Source: JADGAU01 sp045047105 (lineage in GTDB: Bacteria; Pseudomonadota; Gammaproteobacteria; GRL18). Taken from it: a DNA stretch of 7,633 nucleotides. This document shows positions 1 to 6,862 of this stretch, piece by piece (the stretch's first letter is position 1; each line of letters begins with the position of its first letter). The notes under the pieces were generated by a model, which ran no database searches, was not told where the DNA came from, and worked only from the letters and a program-made list of their open reading frames with translations. The translations under genes and the position numbers were made by a program. The stretch is taken from NCBI GenBank assembly GCA_045047105.1, contig JASFYQ010000149.1, positions 1 to 7,633 on the forward strand. The letters run 5' to 3'.

Positions 1-29
1 AAAAGTCTTTTAAATCAGGTTTTTATATT

Positions 30-106
<77 letters not shown>

Positions 107-119
107 TCAGAAGTTGTGT

Positions 120-147
120 ATTATACTGGCTGTTTTAAAATTTGCAA
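120..147 (-). promoter_or_regulatory. Sigma70-type promoter of tRNA-fMet
   Basis: On the minus strand a -35 element TTGCAA (142-147) is followed, after 16 bases, by a perfect -10 TATAAT (120-125). Thirteen bases separate the -10 from the mature tRNA 5' end, so transcription would start near 113 with only a short 5' leader to be trimmed by RNase P. The position and match make this the probable tRNA promoter. Confidence 0.7.
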
Positions 148-148
148 G

Positions 149-190
149 TATTACATAATCCATTTTGTAATATTTGTTAAAAATAACAAA
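149..190. repeat. Two adjacent inverted repeats upstream of the tRNA promoter
   Basis: TATTACA (149-155) is repeated inverted as TGTAATA (166-172) across a 10-base spacer. Immediately next, TTTGTTA (173-179) is inverted as TAACAAA (184-190) across four A residues. Both are perfect 7-bp arms. They abut the -35 side of the tRNA-fMet promoter. They could be protein-binding sites or weak AT-only hairpins; no T-tract terminator is evident. In such AT-rich DNA some short palindromes arise by chance. The rest of the gap between the tRNA and the next gene (to 327) shows no gene. Confidence 0.4.
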
Positions 191-327
191 ATAATTAATT
201 TTTACACCTTGTAAATAAGCAACTAACAAGCTTAAGCCCCCTAATTAATTCATTATTGCTAGGTGTTTATTTCTGTGATAAAGAATTTTAAGTTTTAAGA
301 TTTTCTATTATTGTTTTGCATAAATCG

Positions 328-1467
328 CTATTCATATACTTTCATAATGCATTTTAATTCTTTTAAAATTTGCAGTTGATCATCAATAGACAAACTCAAT
401 AATTGAATTGGGGAGTGGTTATTTTCCACCTGCTCTATAACTTCATAAACATAATTACAGCCTTTTGCACAAATAGACTCTAATACTGTATCTATAGAAG
501 TTGATTGTGGCTCACCAGATGCGCCAAACCAAAAGTCCATTCCTTTATTTAGAAATTCATCATAGGGAAGATAGTGGGAACCATCACAGGAAAAGTTCAG
601 GCTGACCATACCATTAACAATATTAATCGAGCCTGCACGTAAATAAATGGTTTCATCGGCAAAACGCAGACGACGAAAATAATCAAAAATAACTTTTATT
701 TTTTCTGGTGGCACAATAGCCCGTTCAAAATAGCGACGGCGAGGATAAACCAGGCAAATATCAGGATCGTCTAATTCAGGCATGGTTAAAAGCCGGTAAT
801 GATAAGGGTCATCAACTAACCAGATAGTAGTTCGACTACTGGAAAAGTGGAACTTACCATGAAAAACACCATGCTCAATTATTAAAGCTTCCATTAAAGC
901 TAAAATATTTTCAATATTATTATCCATGCGGCTTTGCACCCGTTCTTGCAGGAATAAACCACTTCGAATTGCAGGGTCTCCTTTAATCTGTCGCCATTGT
1001 AATTTTTCTGGATAAAGCTCATCACTGCTGGGAAGTTCACGTAAATCGTAATCTACACCAAGAAAACCAATTAGTTTACCGTCTTCATCGCAAATACTAT
1101 GTACTGCTGTAATTGAAGGGCGTTTTTTTCGTTTACTAATATAGGCTTCGGAAAGAAAAAAATGATTCTCCTCAAAATCATTTTGCATATAGGGACGTCC
1201 GGAACGATTTCGACCTAAATGCTCTACTTCTCCGCCATCATTGTTATTATTCAGGGTTGCAGTAAGTTGAATACATTTTTCATTTAAGACATAGATATAC
1301 TTACAATACTTAAAAACATGGCAGGCATCTTGAAGGCTTTGTTCTAATTTTTCCCTACTATTAATAAAAGGAGAAAGTTTGATGGAAATATCAGCCAAAG
1401 GCTGGAACATTAGATCAACCAACATTTTACGTTGGCTGGCAATGGTTTTTTCAAGTAATGAGGGCAT
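328..1467 (-). CDS. Soluble PDC/Cache-like sensor domain protein
   Basis: This 379-residue protein has no signal peptide or membrane segment, so it should be cytoplasmic. The N-terminal part (about 1-147) resembles a PDC/Cache ligand-sensing domain. It carries the GRNRSGRPYM motif (85-94), then an AYIS...RPS stretch (108-118) and a GFLGVDYDLREL strand (134-145), the usual end of such domains. A second conserved-looking region follows at about 185-305 (EHGVFHGKFHFSSSR, a DDPYHYRLL segment, DETIYLRAGS, FSCDGSHYLP). I recognise the overall type from gammaproteobacterial 'PDC sensor domain-containing' proteins, but its ligand and output are unknown to me. The roughly 70 C-terminal residues look less conserved. 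There is no kinase, GGDEF, EAL or methyl-accepting domain, so it probably acts by protein contacts. The ATG start is preceded by a weak AGG-type ribosome site. It stands alone, reads toward the tRNA, and ends with TAG. Confidence 0.85.
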   Translation of the reverse strand: MPSLLEKTIASQRKMLVDLMFQPLADISIKLSPFINSREKLEQSLQDACHVFKYCKYIYVLNEKCIQLTATLNNNNDGGEVEHLGRNRSGRPYMQNDFEENHFFLSEAYISKRKKRPSITAVHSICDEDGKLIGFLGVDYDLRELPSSDELYPEKLQWRQIKGDPAIRSGLFLQERVQSRMDNNIENILALMEALIIEHGVFHGKFHFSSSRTTIWLVDDPYHYRLLTMPELDDPDICLVYPRRRYFERAIVPPEKIKVIFDYFRRLRFADETIYLRAGSINIVNGMVSLNFSCDGSHYLPYDEFLNKGMDFWFGASGEPQSTSIDTVLESICAKGCNYVYEVIEQVENNHSPIQLLSLSIDDQLQILKELKCIMKVYE

Positions 1468-1531
1468 ATATTTTGACCTAAAACAAATAAAAATAAGCTT
1501 AAATGCTTGTATAAAATAGCTGTACTAAGTA

Positions 1532-1560
1532 ATTATACTATACTTTAAGCTATAGAAAAC
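1532..1560 (-). promoter_or_regulatory. Possible promoter of the PDC-sensor gene
   Basis: A perfect TATAAT (-10, 1532-1537 on the minus strand) lies about 65 bases upstream of the start codon. With a 17-base spacer the -35 position reads GTTTTC (1555-1560), a poor match. The -10 is convincing by sequence but the region is very AT-rich, so this is a tentative call. Short inverted repeats (AGCTTAAA at 1496-1503 with TTTAAGCT at 1544-1551) flank it. Confidence 0.4.
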
Positions 1561-1713
1561 CAAACAAACAACTGATGCTTTACTTGTTTAAGTGCAGCTT
1601 ATCTATCGTAAGCCTAAAACTAAAAAACTTAATACTACAATTTCATAGCTATTAAAATTATAGTATTAGGTATCTGTAAAACAGCATCCATTAAACTTAA
1701 AAGAAGCAGTCTA

Positions 1714-1797
1714 ATGAAAAAGCATATTTTAATTAGCTTAATTTCACTTATTTTTTTAAATTCTTGCGGTACATTAAAGATTAGCTCGATTGGTTAA
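1714..1797 (+). CDS. Tiny lipoprotein-type peptide, possibly truncated
   Basis: An ATG reading frame of 27 codons encodes a textbook lipoprotein leader. It has KK after the Met, a hydrophobic stretch (ILISLISLIFL), and a lipobox LNSC with the cysteine at residue 18, followed by only nine residues and TAA. Gly follows the cysteine, which by the usual sorting rule would favour the outer membrane. A purine-rich AAGAAG lies about 8 bases upstream of the ATG. The mature peptide would be only ten residues, so it may be the remaining head of a longer lipoprotein gene (a small LptM/YifL-type lipoprotein is one guess) that lost its 3' part. Its last 17 bases overlap the 3' end of the opposing MltR-like gene. 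Chance formation cannot be excluded. Confidence 0.45.
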   Translation: MKKHILISLISLIFLNSCGTLKISSIG

Positions 1798-2284
1798 CTA
1801 GTTCCTGCTGGTGACTAGTAATCGTAGCTATATGAGAAAGTTGTGTAAACAATACTCCTATAACCGAATTAAAACATTCTCTAGGTAGTTGCACTTCTGG
1901 TGAAATATCCTTTCTAATATTATGCATACTTCTACATATTTTAACCATTTTTTCATCACCTAAATCTATATCCCCCCATTCATTTGAAAAAATATTTCTT
2001 AATTCTTTGAGTTTATTTAAATCAGCATATTTATTTTTACAAATCAGCCCTAGAGCATATAAACACTGAATCCTTGATGTAAAGTCACCAAGCAGAGCAT
2101 TTTCGCCATAAATAAGTTTTTTAGAAATATCTCCTTCTATAAAAAATGCTTTTAAAATTTGGCCTAAAAGATCATCAATAAGGGAACACGAGAAGATTAC
2201 AGCAGATCGATCACTTTCATTTAGAAATTCTTTGGTGAATTCGGGCCATTTCATCAATAATTCATTTGCTTTTTGATTGTCCAT
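1781..2284 (-). CDS. MltR-like (mannitol operon repressor family) protein
   Basis: This 167-residue helical, soluble protein resembles the MltR family. The family-like core runs from about residue 34 (SLIDDLLGQILKAFF) through GENALLGDFTSRIQCLYALGLI (60-81) and YADLNKLKELRNIFSN (86-101) to ICRSM (116-120). E. coli MltR represses mannitol use, but many relatives sit far from mannitol genes and lack a recognisable DNA-binding motif, so the role here is unknown. Many relatives have RNxFAH where this protein has RNIFSN; the usual His is replaced by Asn101. The start is supported by AGGAA four bases upstream of ATG. No mannitol transport or dehydrogenase gene is in the window. The gene stands alone in AT-rich DNA, and its 3' end overlaps the small lipoprotein frame tail to tail. 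Confidence 0.8.
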   Translation of the reverse strand: MDNQKANELLMKWPEFTKEFLNESDRSAVIFSCSLIDDLLGQILKAFFIEGDISKKLIYGENALLGDFTSRIQCLYALGLICKNKYADLNKLKELRNIFSNEWGDIDLGDEKMVKICRSMHNIRKDISPEVQLPRECFNSVIGVLFTQLSHIATITSHQQELVNQSS

Positions 2285-2404
2285 ATATTTCCTATCGCTT
2301 TTTATAGATATAAATGATTACTTACTTTATATACTTTCCAAAATTGTAGATTCTCTTATTATTACCATTAAATGTATGTGTAATTTTTTAAAAAAATAAG
2401 ATTA

Positions 2405-2431
2405 CCATTATTAATTTATTTTTAATAACGG
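2405..2431. repeat. AT-rich inverted repeat (hairpin)
   Basis: CCATTATTAA (2405-2414) pairs with TTAATAACGG (2422-2431) across a 7-base T-rich loop; nine of ten positions match. No T tract directly follows on either strand, so it is not a clear terminator. The left arm overlaps the second copy of the ATTACCATTA direct repeat. Confidence 0.4.
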
Positions 2432-2481
2432 CAAATGATGGTATTTATGAAATTAAAGCTCTTTTTTTTAAAATTTGAACT

Positions 2482-2511
2482 AGCCCAGATAAATAAGCCA
2501 TTTGCTGGGCT
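2482..2511. repeat. GC-armed inverted repeat (hairpin)
   Basis: AGCCCAG (2482-2488) is perfectly inverted as CTGGGCT (2505-2511). Inside the 16-base spacer a second short pair, AAAT (2491-2494) and ATTT (2500-2503), would extend the stem with a small bulge. The GC-rich arms stand out in very AT-rich surroundings. There is no adjacent T tract on the plus strand and only a distant one on the minus strand, so a terminator role is weak. An operator or structured leader element is possible. Confidence 0.5.
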
Positions 2512-2628
2512 TAAAAGTAAAGATGGTCACTCATATCCATATTAATATCACAGATTAAATATTTGCGAGCCAGTTGTAACTATTTTTAGATAAAAGCCAG
2601 GTAGACATCCATATTTTATTTCTCCAGA

Positions 2629-2657
2629 TTGACAAACCCCCCAAAATTTACTACCTT
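2629..2657 (+). promoter_or_regulatory. Possible promoter of the histidine kinase gene
   Basis: A perfect -35 hexamer TTGACA (2629-2634) is followed after 17 bases by TACCTT (2652-2657), a three-of-six match to the -10 that keeps its first, second and last bases. A better -10-like TAAAAT (2658-2663) is too far away. If used, it would give a leader of about 85-90 bases before the GTG start. Confidence 0.35.
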
Positions 2658-2750
2658 TAAAATAATAAAAAATGGCTAACTTCTCTATTTATTTCTGCAT
2701 CAAATTGATAAAATTATCCCCTACTTTAGTTTTAATAAGGTAATACGTAA

Positions 2751-4157
2751 GTGAACATTGATATACAAAAAAATACTACTGAAGAGTTAAGAGCAGAAAT
2801 AATCGAGTTAAAAGTACAGCTGCAAGCCACAGAAGAGCTACTGCTAAAAAACATTGAGAATACTAATGCACTTATTCATACTAAAACACAGTTTGAGGCA
2901 CTATTACATAATTCTACTGATGGGGTAATTGTTTTAAATTCTCAGGGTGAAATTAATAATTTTAACCTGACTGCTGAAAAAATTTTTGGTTATTTAGAAA
3001 CACAAATGCTGGGGAAAAGCTTATCCCAGCTGTTTTTATTACCAGAGTCCTACCAAAAAAAAATTACTACTTTTTTATCTGAGGCAAGTGATTCTTATGA
3101 GCACACCCAACAACCTATACAGGGCATAAGAATAGATGGCTCTATTGTTCCCTTACATGTTTCTGTTAGCTTTGTAAGTAAAACAGAAGATCGCCTGTTT
3201 TTTTTTAATGATGATGATCCTTCCGATCAGGATGAGCAAGATGAATACGAAATATTTATGTGTTTTCTTAGTGATCTATCTAAAGACATAAAAATGAAAG
3301 AAAACCTGAAGCAGCAAAAAGTGGTACTAGAACAGAATAATCAACTATTAATTAATGAAATTTCAGAGCGCAAGAAAATTGAAGAATCATTAAAAATTGC
3401 TACAAAACTTGCAAATATTGCCAACAAAGCAAAATCTGAATTTTTAGCCAATATATCTCATGAATTACGTACACCAATGCACGGGATTTTAAGTTATGCC
3501 AATATGGGCATAAAAAGAATTGATAAATCGTTATCAGCAAGTAATCTTAGGTATTTTAGCCATATAAAAACCAGTGGCGATCGCTTACTCAGCCTTTTGA
3601 ATGACATGCTTGATTTATCTAAACTGGAATCTGGCAATATGGTTATAAACTATAGCCTGGCTTCCCTTCATTCTGTTGCACAAAATTGTGTTGCAGAACA
3701 ACAAATACATCTAGATAAAAACAATCAAAAAATTATTTATTTATCAGAGGATATAAAGGGTAAGGGAGTTTTTGATAAATCTAAAATAACACGAGTTATT
3801 ACTAACTTATTATCCAATACAATTAAATTTTCTCCTAATAATAGCACTATAAATATTAATATTAAAGAAACTGAAATAAAAATAGAGGGTGATAAAAAAC
3901 ACCCAGCATTATTATTTTCAATAAGAGATTATGGCAAAGGAATTGTTTCTGGAGAGCATCACGTAGTATTTAATAAATTTGAACAAGGCTCTGTCTCAGA
4001 AGTAGGTACAACTAAAGGAACGGGTTTGGGTTTGCCTATCTGTAAAGAAATTATTGAGTTACATGCAGGTGTAATATGGGCCAAAAATCACCCTCAAGGA
4101 GGCGCGGTATTTAGTTTTATAATTCCTCTATCCCCACATAGAAGAGGAGATAATTAA
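2751..4157 (+). CDS. Cytoplasmic PAS-domain sensor histidine kinase
   Basis: This 468-residue protein has no membrane segment or signal peptide. Domains in order: an N-terminal coiled coil (about 9-45); a PAS domain (about 47-180; DGVIVLNSQGEI, then AEKIFGY); a second coiled coil (about 182-230); a HisKA dimerisation domain with the phospho-accepting His237 in SHELRTP; and an HATPase_c domain with N box (NLLSN, 352-356), G1 box (DYGKG, 393-397), F box (FNKFEQG) and G2 box (GTGLGL, 423-428). All catalytic elements are intact, so it should autophosphorylate and pass phosphate to a separate regulator. No receiver domain is attached and no regulator gene is visible. The PAS core carries an unusual acidic stretch (153-167). 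The start is GTG: an in-frame TAA directly precedes it, AAGG lies ten bases upstream, and no in-frame Met occurs before residue 86. A c-di-GMP enzyme gene follows in the same direction. Confidence 0.93.
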   Translation: MNIDIQKNTTEELRAEIIELKVQLQATEELLLKNIENTNALIHTKTQFEALLHNSTDGVIVLNSQGEINNFNLTAEKIFGYLETQMLGKSLSQLFLLPESYQKKITTFLSEASDSYEHTQQPIQGIRIDGSIVPLHVSVSFVSKTEDRLFFFNDDDPSDQDEQDEYEIFMCFLSDLSKDIKMKENLKQQKVVLEQNNQLLINEISERKKIEESLKIATKLANIANKAKSEFLANISHELRTPMHGILSYANMGIKRIDKSLSASNLRYFSHIKTSGDRLLSLLNDMLDLSKLESGNMVINYSLASLHSVAQNCVAEQQIHLDKNNQKIIYLSEDIKGKGVFDKSKITRVITNLLSNTIKFSPNNSTININIKETEIKIEGDKKHPALLFSIRDYGKGIVSGEHHVVFNKFEQGSVSEVGTTKGTGLGLPICKEIIELHAGVIWAKNHPQGGAVFSFIIPLSPHRRGDN

Positions 4158-4185
4158 TACTAAAAAAGCAATGATTACAGATAAT

Positions 4186-4220
4186 TATAACATTAGGCAG
4201 CTTATTTTTTTTATGTTATA
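4186..4220. repeat. Perfect 8-bp palindrome between kinase and c-di-GMP genes
   Basis: TATAACAT (4186-4193) is inverted as ATGTTATA (4213-4220) across 19 bases that include a run of T. The right arm is directly followed by GT, giving a TATAGT -10-like hexamer at 4217-4222 without a good -35. The T run lies inside the loop rather than after the stem, so it does not look like an intrinsic terminator. It may be a regulator-binding site controlling the downstream gene. The gap is only 116 bases, so cotranscription with the kinase gene is also possible. Confidence 0.4.
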
Positions 4221-4273
4221 GTCCTATATTCTTTTTTTATATGGTTTATATTTATACAGTTTAAAGGGAAACT

Positions 4274-6862
4274 ATGCTTTCAAATAAACACATATCCATC
4301 AAAAACTTAATCTTATCTGCTGCTTTAATTGTTTCCATTATTTTATTCATTGGTATTTATTTTGCTGTTTCATCCATCTATGCAAGCGGAGTAAAAGAAA
4401 ATGCCCGAACTACATCACAAACCTTAGCCAATATAACTTTTAGCTCCATGTATCAGGTAATGAGTCAGGGCTGGACTCGAATACAATTAGAAGGTTTTAT
4501 AGAATCATTACAAACTGATTCAAAAAGTAATAACTATAGCATTAGTATTTACCGTGCCCCAATAGTCAGCCAAAAATTTGGAACCATCCAACAATCCCCC
4601 CCTGATCAGATGGTATTAAAAGCCATAACAAGTGGTAAGATTCAGCAACAGCAAGCAGATATGAGCATTCGCAATACATATCCTCTACTTGCCGAAAAAA
4701 AATGTTTAACTTGTCATAACAATGCAAAAATAGGGCAAACACTGGGAGTTATTGATGTAAAACAAAACCTCTCAGCTCTTATTCAACAAACTAGCCGCAG
4801 TTTATTTTCCTCCATACTTGCTTTTATGTTATTACCTATGGCTATGGCTATGGTGGTGGCTGTTTTTGTTAGTAAAAAAATTAATATTTCATTAGCACAA
4901 TTAAGTTCTAAAATAGAGAAGATTAATAAAGTCTCAGATCTGGCTAACATTCATGTCCAACCTATGCAGTTTGGCCTAACCGAATTTAATAATATTTTTG
5001 ACAAAATCAAGGAATTATCTGACAAACTTAAATCTGTTGCTGTCGATAAAGATCTTTTAGAATTTGAAATCCGGTTATTAGAAAAATTTGTAATCACCTC
5101 TGAAGTTGTAAAAGATTGGCGTGAATATATCAGTTACTTGCTCAGTGATATTAATGAAATAATTGAGGCCCACACTCTATTTTCTATATTTAAAATTGAT
5201 GATGAACTATTTGATCTAGAAGTATTCTGGTTACATCCCCCCACCAAAGAAACCAAAATAGAAATGGAAGCGTCCATTAAAAAATCATTATCCAAAAACC
5301 CTCTATTTGATATTTCTGCCGCGATAAATATACAACATAATATTGCCCATCCTGATAGTAAGGCTATCTCTCTTAATGAACAAGAAATAACTCTACAAAC
5401 TAAATCACTATATGTTGAAACACCTAAAATTGGAGGAATTGTAGGTATTGGAGTACATTCTGATATTGTTAAGGATTCCACTCGTTTATTAGTGATGGAA
5501 AGTATTTTATCCACCTTATTAAATGTAGTCGGTTCAGTAAAAGCTATCTATAAATATACCCGTGACCTAGAATATTATGCTACCCGCGATCCACTCACAG
5601 AACTATATAACCAACGCCTATTCTGGGAATTACTCAGTTACGAGGTAATCCGAGCCGAACGACATAATTATAAGTTTAGCCTGTTAGTCATAGATCTTGA
5701 TAACTTTAAAAACATTAATGACAGTTATGGACATGCTTTTGGCGATAAATTTCTTCAGGATATTTCTGCAAAAATTCGGGAGGCACTACGTGGTGGAGAT
5801 ATTCTAGCACGTTATGGTGGAGATGAATTTGTAGTTATTTTACCAGAAGCAGATATTGAACAGGCCAGCCAGATTAGTCAGCGCATTTTGCAATACACTG
5901 GCAATTTATGTCTGCAAAGTCCTGAAAACAACCCCGTTAAAAGCACTCTATCCATTGGTATTGCAGTTTATCCCGATCACGCAAAAGAAATAAAAGACTT
6001 ATTTCTATTTGCCGACAATATGATGTATAAAGCCAAAGGCGAAGGAAAAAATTGTGTTCGCCTTCCCAGTGAGAATGATTTAGTTGAGGTATTTAAGGAC
6101 ATTGGTGAGAAGAGCATGATTATTTCTGCTGCCATTGAAACAAAATCAGTCATCCCTTATTTTCAGCCTATTTTAGGTTTAGGCAATAATACCATTGAAG
6201 CCATAGAAGTATTAAGTCGAATTCAATTAGATGACAAGACTATTCTTAATGCCCATGAATTTATTGAAATTGCTGAAAAAATGAGTGTTATTCATAAACT
6301 CGATTATGTTGTTATGGAAAAAGCCTTTGAGCTATGTAAATCTTCTCAGTTTAAAGGACTAATTTTTGTTAACCTATCACCCAAAGCTTTGATATTAAGT
6401 GAATTTATTCCAAAAGTAAAACAACTGATTGAATCCAGCGGCCTAAACACAACACAAATTGTATTTGAAATTACTGAACGTGAAACAGTAAAAAACCTGA
6501 GTTTATTAGAAAAATTTGTTAGCGACTTAAAAGCAGAAGGTTTTAAATTTGCAATTGATGATTTTGGCTCTGGATTTTCATCTTTTCACTATCTAAAAAA
6601 CTTTCCAGTCGATTTTGTAAAAATTGAGGGAGATTTTGTGCGAAATATGGTCAATGATAAGCGTGATGTTGCCTTTGTTAAAAGCATTTCTCACCTGGCT
6701 CATGAACTAGGTGCACAAACTATAGCTGAATTTGTTGAAGATGAAGAAACCATTGAATACCTTAAACTAGCAGGTGTCACCCATGCACAGGGTTACCATA
6801 TTGGCAAACCAGATAAAAATATAATTAATAATAAATTGAGTTATAAATATAAAGGCATCTAG
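4274..6862 (+). CDS. Membrane heme-c sensor diguanylate cyclase/phosphodiesterase (GGDEF-EAL)
   Basis: This 862-residue protein should make and/or degrade c-di-GMP in response to a periplasmic signal. Two membrane helices (about 10-33 and 177-199) bracket a periplasmic domain. Near its end is a CLTCH motif (144-148), a CxxCH site for covalent heme c, as in Tll0287/DUF3365-like sensors. A HAMP-like linker (about 200-255) and a GAF-like region (about 262-425) follow. The GGDEF domain (about 433-597) has an intact GGDEF motif (515-519) and the inhibitory I-site RGGD (506-509), five residues before it. The EAL domain (about 612-848) reads EVL (645-647) instead of EAL but keeps the expected metal and catalytic residues: E645, N700, E732, D762/D763, K783, E819/E822 and Q839 in QGY. 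Both activities are therefore possible. The ATG is supported by AAAGGGA (4263-4269). The gene ends in TAG, and an in-frame PAS coding region begins at the next base. Confidence 0.93.
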   Translation: MLSNKHISIKNLILSAALIVSIILFIGIYFAVSSIYASGVKENARTTSQTLANITFSSMYQVMSQGWTRIQLEGFIESLQTDSKSNNYSISIYRAPIVSQKFGTIQQSPPDQMVLKAITSGKIQQQQADMSIRNTYPLLAEKKCLTCHNNAKIGQTLGVIDVKQNLSALIQQTSRSLFSSILAFMLLPMAMAMVVAVFVSKKINISLAQLSSKIEKINKVSDLANIHVQPMQFGLTEFNNIFDKIKELSDKLKSVAVDKDLLEFEIRLLEKFVITSEVVKDWREYISYLLSDINEIIEAHTLFSIFKIDDELFDLEVFWLHPPTKETKIEMEASIKKSLSKNPLFDISAAINIQHNIAHPDSKAISLNEQEITLQTKSLYVETPKIGGIVGIGVHSDIVKDSTRLLVMESILSTLLNVVGSVKAIYKYTRDLEYYATRDPLTELYNQRLFWELLSYEVIRAERHNYKFSLLVIDLDNFKNINDSYGHAFGDKFLQDISAKIREALRGGDILARYGGDEFVVILPEADIEQASQISQRILQYTGNLCLQSPENNPVKSTLSIGIAVYPDHAKEIKDLFLFADNMMYKAKGEGKNCVRLPSENDLVEVFKDIGEKSMIISAAIETKSVIPYFQPILGLGNNTIEAIEVLSRIQLDDKTILNAHEFIEIAEKMSVIHKLDYVVMEKAFELCKSSQFKGLIFVNLSPKALILSEFIPKVKQLIESSGLNTTQIVFEITERETVKNLSLLEKFVSDLKAEGFKFAIDDFGSGFSSFHYLKNFPVDFVKIEGDFVRNMVNDKRDVAFVKSISHLAHELGAQTIAEFVEDEETIEYLKLAGVTHAQGYHIGKPDKNIINNKLSYKYKGI
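6851..6855 (+). promoter_or_regulatory. Ribosome-binding site that may serve an ATT start
   Basis: AAAGG inside the last codons of the GGDEF-EAL gene lies seven bases upstream of the ATT codon at 6863-6865, a normal Shine-Dalgarno spacing. This supports, without proving, initiation at ATT right after the upstream TAG, with translational coupling. The out-of-frame ATG at 6874-6876 is too far from it and meets TAA after three codons. Confidence 0.4.

Larger units (their letters stand above)
2285..2750. other. Intergenic region between divergent genes, no convincing gene
   Basis: These 466 bases separate the MltR-like gene (reading left) from the histidine kinase (reading right), so both promoters should lie here. 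I see two hairpin-forming inverted repeats, a possible kinase promoter, and a 10-base direct repeat (ATTACCATTA at 2361-2370 and 2401-2410, exactly 40 bases apart). The longest noticed plus-strand frame (2672-2743, 23 codons) lacks a ribosome-binding site. No RNA gene was recognised. Confidence 0.6.

Noticed and set aside
1..29. tRNA-fMet 3' flank as a phage or island attachment site
   Set aside because: No integrase gene and no repeated copy of the tRNA 3' end was seen in the window.
2361..2410. ATTACCATTA direct repeats as a CRISPR or iteron array
   Set aside because: There are only two 10-base copies, too short and too few for either.
2672..2743. 23-codon plus-strand frame ending seven bases before the kinase GTG, considered as a leader peptide
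   Set aside because: It has no ribosome-binding site, no regulatory codon run and no attenuator-like structure after it.
5134..5514. 126-codon minus-strand reading frame
   Set aside because: It lies wholly inside the strongly supported GGDEF-EAL gene, has no recognisable domain, and is a shadow frame.
6860..6862. TAG reassigned to an amino acid throughout the organism
   Set aside because: TAG also ends the PDC-sensor gene at a natural position and no supporting suppressor or pyrrolysine genes are visible; only local readthrough remains possible.
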